From contig JAEUHU010000367.1 in assembly GCA_016793305.1 (NCBI GenBank), positions 1 through 30,249 of the forward strand: a stretch of 30,249 nt of DNA. The letters run 5' to 3'. The translations under genes were made by a program, and so were the position numbers. The DNA is from Planctomycetota bacterium. GTDB taxonomy: Bacteria; Planctomycetota; UBA1135; UBA2386. Position 1 is the stretch's first letter, and every line of letters starts with the position of its first letter. Below, piece by piece: positions 24,839 through 30,249 of this stretch. Below the pieces are notes generated by a model, which saw only the letters and a list, made by a program, of their open reading frames with translations, ran no database searches and was not told the origin of the DNA.

Positions 24839-24854
24839 GCGGCGCGGCTGCAGT

Positions 24855-24887
24855 CGACCTCACTGGCGACCTCACTGGCCGGTGAGG
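24855..24887. terminator. direct repeat and hairpin at convergent 3' ends
   Basis: Two adjacent copies of cgacctcactgg (24855-24866, 24867-24878) overlap a hairpin CCTCAC-TGGCCG-GTGAGG (24870-24887, with flanking GCG/CGC pairing across a bulged A). It spans the gap and the last codons of the TPR gene, 17 bp past the AlkD-like stop. No T tract; a bidirectional terminator is plausible. Confidence 0.4.
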
Positions 24888-25759
24888 CGCTTCTTCAGGT
24901 CCTGGTTGTCCGGGTGGCGCTGGGCTCCCTTCGCCCACACCTGCCGCGCCTGCTCCGGGTCGCGCGCCTCGAGCAGGTTGCCGAGATAGAGGTAGGTCTG
25001 CGCCTGACTCGCCTCGACCGGCATCGATTCCTGCTGCTGCACCAGCGTCTGGAAGTGCGCGATCGCGTCCTTCTTCTTGCCGAGGAAGTCGGGGTAGAAC
25101 GTGTAGCTGACCGCCTTCGAGAAGCGCGCCTCCCAGTGATGGTCGTCGAGCGCCAACACCCGGTCGTAGGCCTGGTCGGCCTTGCCGGACAGTTGCCAGC
25201 GGCTCGAGTCCATCTGCAGGTAGGCGATGTAGGCGGACGCCAGGTCCATCTGCGCCTTGGGGTCGTTCGGGGCCGCCGCCGCGAGCTCCTCGAACTTCGC
25301 GATCACGGCGTCCATGCGCCCGGCGGCGAACGCCTTCTTCCACGCCGCGCCGGCGTTCCAGAAGTTGGTGCCGACCAGCGCTCCGAAGTCGCGGTCGAGG
25401 TCGAACGTCGCGGCCGCGGCATCCCCGGTAGCCGGCGCCGCGCCTGCCACACCGGCCGGCGCTCCGTCCCGGCGCGCGAACCAGGCGGCGACGGCGGCCT
25501 GCACCTGCTCGTCGGAGACCGCCGCGGAACGGCGCCCGCTCGCGTCCGCGGCCGGGGCCACCGCGACCGCCGCCCGTGCGGCGGCGAGATCCTGCTGCAT
25601 CGTCTGCAGATCCCCACGCAGCTTGCCGAGTTCCTGCTGCAGTTCGTCGACGCGCGGCTCGAGCGATGGCGCGACGGGCGGCCGCATGGCCACGGACACG
25701 CCCGCGGCTGCACCGCTGGCGACGAGGGCGGAGAGGAGAACGAGAGCGGCGGGCTGCAT
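24872..25759 (-). CDS. secreted or anchored coiled-coil/TPR protein
   Basis: 295 residues from the ATG at 25759. A hydrophobic N-terminal signal or anchor (PAALVLLSALVASGAAAGVSV) is followed by a coiled coil (about 36-62, VDELQQELGKLRGDLQTMQQDL), an Ala-rich linker, then a helical region with TPR-like pairs (DAVIAKFEELAAAAPNDPKAQMDLASAYI; QAYDRVLALDDHHWEARFSKAV; AQTYLYLGNLLEARDPEQARQVWAKGAQRHPDN). TPRs mediate protein contacts, so it is probably an envelope scaffold. A second in-frame ATG at 25789 adds ten residues (MHRADAPGTP) without hydrophobic character and is less likely. It is convergent with the AlkD-like gene and divergent from tatD. Partner proteins unknown. Confidence 0.82.
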   Translation of the reverse strand: MQPAALVLLSALVASGAAAGVSVAMRPPVAPSLEPRVDELQQELGKLRGDLQTMQQDLAAARAAVAVAPAADASGRRSAAVSDEQVQAAVAAWFARRDGAPAGVAGAAPATGDAAAATFDLDRDFGALVGTNFWNAGAAWKKAFAAGRMDAVIAKFEELAAAAPNDPKAQMDLASAYIAYLQMDSSRWQLSGKADQAYDRVLALDDHHWEARFSKAVSYTFYPDFLGKKKDAIAHFQTLVQQQESMPVEASQAQTYLYLGNLLEARDPEQARQVWAKGAQRHPDNQDLKKRLTGQ

Positions 25760-25913
25760 GGGCGTTCCAGGGGCGTCGGCACGATGCACGACGAGGCTGC
25801 GGTTACTGCACCGGGAGCCGACTATTCTGCGACCACGGTCCGTCGGCGGCGAGCCTCGAGTTCGTTCGGGGCCACGCGAGCAACCGGCGATGGCTGCGCC
25901 CCGACCGCGCCAC

Positions 25914-25919
25914 TACCCT
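25914..25919 (+). promoter_or_regulatory. candidate -10 element for a leaderless tatD transcript
   Basis: TACCCT followed by 9 nt and the ATG at 25929, with no Shine-Dalgarno between. A better classical -10 (TATTCT, 25823-25828) lies about 100 nt upstream, so a leadered transcript is an alternative. Confidence 0.35.
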
Positions 25920-25928
25920 GCGCCGTGC

Positions 25929-26678
25929 ATGCAGGTCTACGACACCCACTGCCACCTCGGCCTCGACGGCAAGCAGACGCCGGACGACGAACACGCCCGT
26001 GCCATCGCCGCTGGGGTCACCGGCATGCTGGTGGTCGGCATCGACACGGCGACGAGCCGCGCCGCCAGCACGCTGGCCCGCCTGCCGGGTGTGCGCTGGA
26101 GCGCGGGCCTGCATCCGAACGACAGCAGCCGGTTCGACGCCGAATGGGCCGAGCTGGTGGCGCTGGCGAAGACGCCCGGCTGTGCGGCGATCGGCGAGAC
26201 CGGCCTCGACACGTTCCGCGATCGCACGCCGTTGCCGCAGCAGGAACGTTCGCTGCGCGCCCACCTGCAGCTCGCCCGCGAGCTGGACCTGCCGGTGGTC
26301 TTCCACTGCCGCGATGCCTTCGCCCCGTTGTTCGACGTGCTGCGCAGCGAGGCCAGGGTGCGCGGCGTGATGCACTGCTTCTCCGGCGGCGTCGACGAAG
26401 CGCGGCGAGCGCTCGACTTCGGCCTGTCGCTGTCGTTCGCGGGCCCGCTCACCTACCCGAAGAACGACGCGCTGCGCGCTGCCGCGGCGTTCGCGCCCGC
26501 GGCGGCCGTGCTGGTCGAGACCGACGCGCCGTTCCTGCCGCCGCAGCGCCGCCGCGGCCAACGCAACGAGCCGGCGTACGTCGTCGAGACGCTGGCGACC
26601 CTGGCGCAGGTGCGCGGCGTCACGCTGGAAGAGGCCGCGGCGACGACGTTCGCGAACGCCGTGGCCCTGTTCGGCTGA
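25929..26678 (+). CDS. tatD: TatD-family metal-dependent deoxyribonuclease
   Basis: 249 residues, close to the family length. Seen: DTHCHLGL at the N-terminus (H7, H9 metal pair), SAGLHPN, IGETGLD with the bridging Glu, FHCRDA, MHCFSGG and VETDAPFL with the C-terminal metal Asp. Family knowledge: TatD/YcfH proteins are Mg-dependent 3'-5' exonucleases acting in DNA repair and DNA degradation, with other hydrolase substrates in some members. Which paralogue (TatD, YcfH, YjjV) this is cannot be settled by eye. The start is the ATG at 25929; it stands alone between the TPR gene and the GT-C gene, whose stops and starts give a divergent left and convergent right flank. Confidence 0.92.
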   Translation: MQVYDTHCHLGLDGKQTPDDEHARAIAAGVTGMLVVGIDTATSRAASTLARLPGVRWSAGLHPNDSSRFDAEWAELVALAKTPGCAAIGETGLDTFRDRTPLPQQERSLRAHLQLARELDLPVVFHCRDAFAPLFDVLRSEARVRGVMHCFSGGVDEARRALDFGLSLSFAGPLTYPKNDALRAAAAFAPAAAVLVETDAPFLPPQRRRGQRNEPAYVVETLATLAQVRGVTLEEAAATTFANAVALFG

Positions 26679-26682
26679 ACCG

Positions 26683-26700
26683 GCCGCTCACTTCGGCGGC
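26683..26700. terminator. small hairpin between convergent tatD and GT-C gene
   Basis: GCCGC-TCACTTCG-GCGGC spans the 9-bp gap and the last codons of the - strand gene. A 5-bp GC stem without a T tract; weak evidence for termination in either direction. Confidence 0.25.
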
Positions 26701-28577
26701 GCCGCGAAGCGCTGCGCCACCATCTGCACCGCCGGATCGAACGGTGCACTCGCCTGCAGCGCGGCGAGCTCACGCCTCGCCTCGGCGACGCGGCCGAGTT
26801 CGCGCAGCAGCAGCACCCGGTCGGCGCGCACTCCGTTCGGCGCGAGCCCGCGCGCGATGCTGGTGTCGAGATGGGCCAAGGCCCCCGGCAGATCGCCGAG
26901 CCCGCGCCGCGCTTCGGCCGCGAGCTGGAACACGTAGCCCTTCGGCTTGGCGATCTCGAGGCACGACAGCGCCCACTGCTCCGCGGCGCGGAAGTCGTCG
27001 GCGTTGCGATCGTGGTGGCCGCGCTGCAGCAGCGCACGGACCAGCAGCGTGCGGAACCACGGATCGTCGGGCATGCGGCGTTGCAGCTCGACGGCACGTT
27101 CGTGCGCCAGGGCCGGCTGTGCTGCCGCGGGCGGCACACCGACGAGTGCCTCGACGAGGTTGCGCAGCGCGTCGTTGTTCTGCGGATTCAACGCATGCGC
27201 GCGCTGCAACGGCGCCACCGCGGCGACCAGGTCGCCCTGGCGCATCGCCAAGGTGCCGACCCCCCACCACGCGGCGAACGAGTCGTCGCGCTGCGCCAGT
27301 TCGGCGGCCCACAGCTGCGCTTCGTCGTGGAACAACCACGAACGGCGCGCGGCCCCGACGGCGAACACGACCAGCAGTGCGACGAGCGGCGCGTGCTGCA
27401 GCCAGGCCCGGGGTGCTGGGTTGCCGGCGGCGAACGGCTGCCGGAGCTTCGCGACGAGCCACGGCCCGGTCGCCACCACGACGGCAGCGAGCCCGCACAA
27501 CGGCAGGTACATGCGATGCTCGGCGTAGGGCATGTTCAGCGGCACCACGATCCACGGCAGCGCCACCGACCAGGCGAACGCGACACCAACGCGGCGCAGC
27601 CGGGCCGACGGGCCGCCACGCAGCGCCGCGACGGTGAGCCCCAGCATCAGCAGCCACCCGCCCCACACCGCCGGCTCGGCGAACGAACTGCGATAGACGA
27701 CCAGCGGATCGACCGACAGCGGCCACGGCCAGAGGCACTGGCGCAGCGCGGTCGGCAGCAGCGTGCCCATCGTCGCCAACTGCACGGCGAGCGTGCGCCC
27801 ATAGCCGACCCGCGGATCGCCCTCGGGCCGCTCGAGCAGCGGCACGGCGACCGCCCCCAGCAGCAGCTTGCGCACGACCAGGTAGGCGACGACCAACGCC
27901 ACCACGGCGGCGATCGGCGCCAGCGTCCGGGCCAGGTCGGCGCGATCGAAGCGCCGCTGCCGCAGCCAGAACGTCTGCGCCGCCAGCAGTGCTGGCAACA
28001 CCGCCCCGGTCTCCTTGCTGCCGCACGCGATCACGGTGCCGACCAGCATGCCGACGAGGGCCGACGATCCGGCCGTACCGCGCAGCCATGCGAGCTGTGC
28101 CGACAGGCCGAGCAGCAAGCCCACGGCGCACAGCAGTTCGCTGCGCGCCGAGACGAAGTTGACCGCTTCGGAGGCGAGCGGATGCGCGGCGAACAGTGCA
28201 GCCGCTGCCGCAGCGGGCAGCAGCCGGTGACCCAGTGCGGCGAGCCAGCGGAACAGCAGCACCACGACGGTGCCGTGCAGCAGCAGATTGCCCAGCTTCA
28301 GCGACCACGCGGCTGAGCCGAGCAAGCCGTTCAGCACGAAGCTGCTGACCAACATCGGCCGGTACATCTTGCCGGCACCACGGCTGAACGCGTCCGGATC
28401 GAACCAGCAGGTCAGCGCCACCCACGGGTCCTTCAAGGCCGGGTTGTCCGAGACGCTGTGGATGTCGTCGAACAGGTACTGGCCGGCGAGCGACGGCACG
28501 TAGGCGAGCAGCGCCAGGCCGAACAGCAACCAGCCGAGCCGTAGGCGCAACCGCGCGTACGTGGAGCGATCGATCAT
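26688..28577 (-). CDS. GT-C (PMT/TMTC-like) membrane glycosyltransferase with C-terminal TPRs
   Basis: 629 residues. About 10-11 membrane helices in the first ~430 residues, with the GT-C loop VPSLAGQYLFDDIHSV after helix 1 (D38-D39 as the acidic pair), HPLASEAVNFVSARSE (a TMTC/PMT-type loop) and LNMPYAEHRMYLPLCGL before the last helices. The C-terminal ~200 residues are TPR-like (AQRDDSFAAWWGVGTLAMRQGDLVAAVAPLQRAHALNPQN). Family knowledge: such GT-C enzymes take a polyprenyl-phosphate sugar and glycosylate proteins or lipids outside the inner membrane; the TPR tail fits protein acceptors, as in O-mannosyl and O-GlcNAc systems. The ATG overlaps the GT4 stop (ATGA). The acceptor is unknown. 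Confidence 0.87.
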   Translation of the reverse strand: MIDRSTYARLRLRLGWLLFGLALLAYVPSLAGQYLFDDIHSVSDNPALKDPWVALTCWFDPDAFSRGAGKMYRPMLVSSFVLNGLLGSAAWSLKLGNLLLHGTVVVLLFRWLAALGHRLLPAAAAAALFAAHPLASEAVNFVSARSELLCAVGLLLGLSAQLAWLRGTAGSSALVGMLVGTVIACGSKETGAVLPALLAAQTFWLRQRRFDRADLARTLAPIAAVVALVVAYLVVRKLLLGAVAVPLLERPEGDPRVGYGRTLAVQLATMGTLLPTALRQCLWPWPLSVDPLVVYRSSFAEPAVWGGWLLMLGLTVAALRGGPSARLRRVGVAFAWSVALPWIVVPLNMPYAEHRMYLPLCGLAAVVVATGPWLVAKLRQPFAAGNPAPRAWLQHAPLVALLVVFAVGAARRSWLFHDEAQLWAAELAQRDDSFAAWWGVGTLAMRQGDLVAAVAPLQRAHALNPQNNDALRNLVEALVGVPPAAAQPALAHERAVELQRRMPDDPWFRTLLVRALLQRGHHDRNADDFRAAEQWALSCLEIAKPKGYVFQLAAEARRGLGDLPGALAHLDTSIARGLAPNGVRADRVLLLRELGRVAEARRELAALQASAPFDPAVQMVAQRFAAPPK

Positions 28578-29719
28578 GCTGCGTCTCCGAGGGAGGTGCG
28601 GGACAAGCGGTCGAGCAGTTCGCGCCAGCGAGCCGCCAGGCGCTCGGTGCCGAAGTGGCGGTCGTAGGCGGCGCGGGCGACGGCCCCCGCCGCGACGACG
28701 GCCGCCGGGGTGTCGGCCAGTTCCCGCAGGCGCGCGGCGAGTTCCACGGCGTCGCCGGCAGGTGCCGTGAACACGGCACCACAGCCGTCGAGCCAGCCGA
28801 GGACCGCCGGCGTCGAGGCCGTCAGCACGGGCCGGCCGGCCGCGAGCGCGTGCACCAGCTTGAACGGCACGACGCGCTGCGCCTTGCCACTGCTGCCGAA
28901 CACGCCGGCGACCAGCTGGCTCTGCGCCAGCAGTTCCTGCAGCCGGACGCGGTCGACGAACGCCGGCTCCAGACGCAACCGCGGGCCGAGTTCGGCAGAA
29001 GCGCGCGCCCGATCGACGGCGGTGCCACCGACCAGCGTCAACTGCACGGCGGGCACGGCGCGCACGGCGTCGAGCAGGGTGCCGAGGCCGTGCAGCGGCA
29101 CGCCGGTGCCGAAGAACAGCACGCGCAGCAGCTCCGCCGGTCCGCCGCACCACGGCAACGCCGCAGCCGGCGCCTCGGGGTCGTGCACCGGCAACCACCC
29201 GAAGCGCTCCGCGGGCAGGCCGGTCAGGGCCTGCGCGTAGGCGGCGTTCGCCGGCGTGTCGAGCAGCACCAGATCCGCAGCCGCACACGCACGCGCGTCG
29301 AAGCGCTGCAGCCACCACGCCAGCAGCGAGCCGGGGCGCGCCAGCTCGCGGTCCTCGACGACGGTGTCGTAGGCCGACAGGAACAGGTCGAGCACGACCG
29401 GCACGTCGACGGTGTCGCGCACCGCTTCGACCACGGCGTGGCCCGGATAGGGCACGACGACGCAGCGCGGCTGCAGTTCCTGCATGGCCGTGCGCAGGTC
29501 CGCCAGCAGCTGGCGACGCTGCCGCCGTTGTGCGGCCCATGTGCCCGGCCAGCGCCACGGCGCTCGCAGCAGGTGCTGCTTGGCGCGGCCGAGACCGGGC
29601 CGATGGCAGGCATGCACCGCGAGCCCGGCGGCCTGCAGGCCCAGGCGCAACGAGGTCGTGCGTGGGTAGCCCGGGCCTTCGTCCCAGGCGCCACAGAACA
29701 GCACACCGCCGCCGTTCAC
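28574..29719 (-). CDS. GT4-type glycosyltransferase
   Basis: 381 residues, GT-B fold. Seen: N-terminal GGVLFCGAWDEGPGYPRT, then PYPGHAVVEAVRD and ADLVLLDTPANAAYA of the acceptor domain, a central LLRVLFFGTGVPLHGLGTLLDAV strand-loop, and the donor-domain VVPFKLVHALAAGRPVL, with the Lys/His/Ala-Gly pattern of family 4 enzymes. The EX7E catalytic pair is not clear by eye. The start is a GTG that overlaps the GT2 stop (GTGA); an in-frame 52-residue extension up to 29875 is rejected because it lies inside the GT2 gene and is Arg-rich. Between a polyprenyl-phosphate GT2 and a GT-C enzyme, it probably extends a glycan or builds one for protein transfer (inference). Confidence 0.85.
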   Translation of the reverse strand: MNGGGVLFCGAWDEGPGYPRTTSLRLGLQAAGLAVHACHRPGLGRAKQHLLRAPWRWPGTWAAQRRQRRQLLADLRTAMQELQPRCVVVPYPGHAVVEAVRDTVDVPVVLDLFLSAYDTVVEDRELARPGSLLAWWLQRFDARACAAADLVLLDTPANAAYAQALTGLPAERFGWLPVHDPEAPAAALPWCGGPAELLRVLFFGTGVPLHGLGTLLDAVRAVPAVQLTLVGGTAVDRARASAELGPRLRLEPAFVDRVRLQELLAQSQLVAGVFGSSGKAQRVVPFKLVHALAAGRPVLTASTPAVLGWLDGCGAVFTAPAGDAVELAARLRELADTPAAVVAAGAVARAAYDRHFGTERLAARWRELLDRLSRTSLGDAA

Positions 29720-30249
29720 CGGTCGTTCCCGTGGTCGCGCGACAGGTTCTGGAAGCGCAGCGCGGCGATCTGCTCGGCGATCAGCCCGAGCGCGAACAAC
29801 AGCCCAGCCTGTGTCATCAGCAGCACGGCCATGTTGGTCAGGCGGCCGTCGGTCCACCACGTGTGCACGTACCACGCGACGCCGAGTGCGCCGGTGGCGA
29901 GCGACGCCGGCAGGAACACGCGCAGCGGCGCGAACATCGTGGCGATGCGCAGGATGATCAGGAAGAACCGGCTGCCGTCGGCGACGAGGCGCACGTGGCT
30001 CTTGCCCTTGCGTTGCCGCACCTGGAACGGGTGGAAGCCGACCGACCAGCCGCCGCGCAGCATCGACATGGTGATCGTCGTGGGATAGCTGAACGTGTTC
30101 GGCAGCAGCCAGACGAGGTCCTTGGCGACGTCGGCGCGCAGCAGCCGGAAGCCGCTGGTCAGGTCGGGGATGGTGCGGCCCGACACGTAGCTGGCGAGGC
30201 GGTTGTAGACCTGGTTCGCGAAGTTGCGGTGGATGGCGCCGCCGCGGCC
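29716..30249 (-). CDS. GT2 polyprenyl-phosphate glycosyltransferase (DPM1/ArnC-like), 5' end missing
   Basis: The last 177 codons of a gene that runs off the right edge. The frame is open to base 30249; the GTG at 30186 is internal, since the residues before it (IHRNFANQVYNRLASYV) are family-conserved. Seen: LASYVSGRTIPDLTSGFRLLR, the conserved segment following the catalytic domain of DPM1/ArnC-like enzymes, PNTFSYPTT, VRQRKGKSHV, then two C-terminal membrane helices (about the last 80 residues). Family knowledge: these enzymes load a sugar onto polyprenyl phosphate at the inner leaflet. It is the first of three coupled glycosylation genes here; the start, the DXD motif and the neighbours to the right are outside the window. 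Confidence 0.87.
   Translation of the reverse strand, partial: GRGGAIHRNFANQVYNRLASYVSGRTIPDLTSGFRLLRADVAKDLVWLLPNTFSYPTTITMSMLRGGWSVGFHPFQVRQRKGKSHVRLVADGSRFFLIILRIATMFAPLRVFLPASLATGALGVAWYVHTWWTDGRLTNMAVLLMTQAGLLFALGLIAEQIAALRFQNLSRDHGNDR

Noticed and set aside
29720..29875. 52-residue N-terminal extension of the GT4 gene
   Set aside because: Lies inside the GT2 gene, is Arg-rich, and a GTG in a GTGA overlap gives a family-like N-terminus.

Overview
The window is very GC-rich, with almost every third codon position G or C. It holds 19 protein-coding genes, the first and last touching or crossing the window edges, and no tRNA, rRNA, CRISPR array or insertion sequence that I can see. Large lipoproteins with SbsA-type Ig-like and glycine-rich modules, a surface protein of the 'NGDxLxGxV' type, HEAT/TPR membrane-anchored proteins and very GC-rich codon use suggest a free-living Gram-negative of the Planctomycetota. 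That is an inference from protein style, not from a marker gene; Myxococcota or another GC-rich phylum cannot be excluded. Many genes overlap the next by four bases (ATGA, GTGA or TTGA), so translation is widely coupled.

Layout. Left edge, + strand: a ComM/YifB AAA+ ATPase coupled to an Rpn-type PD-(D/E)XK nuclease (4-2552). Then a long - strand run (18127 down to 2657): two tandem paralogous giant lipoproteins (18127-15395, 15388-12635), a cyclic-amidine-type amidohydrolase, a DHH/DHHA1 phosphoesterase (NrnA-like), a calcineurin-like phosphoesterase, CutA, an SLC13/DASS transporter, a secreted protein of unknown function, and a 1121-residue membrane-anchored double-AAA+ protein. From 18587 on there are shorter units: a TM-plus-HEAT-like protein (+); a - strand operon of an Arg-rich disordered protein, MogA and a DUF4863-like small protein; a + strand pair of cystathionine beta-synthase and an AlkD-like HEAT protein with a histone H1-like tail; a divergent TPR protein and TatD nuclease; and at the right edge a - strand glycosylation locus (GT2, GT4, GT-C with TPR tail) whose first gene runs off the window.

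The most unusual object is the AAA+ protein at 2657-6022. Its two AAA+ modules resemble ClpA/ClpC. The first has lost the Walker B glutamate and apparently its arginine finger, and the second has lost the GYVG pore loop. Its C-terminal ~230 residues read as a class I peptide-chain release factor (RF2-like N-terminal helices, PCRF domain and C-terminal tail) from which the GGQ hydrolase domain has been removed. A membrane-tethered ATPase joined to a catalytically disarmed release-factor fold is the best candidate here for an undescribed system, possibly a ribosome-linked quality-control machine.
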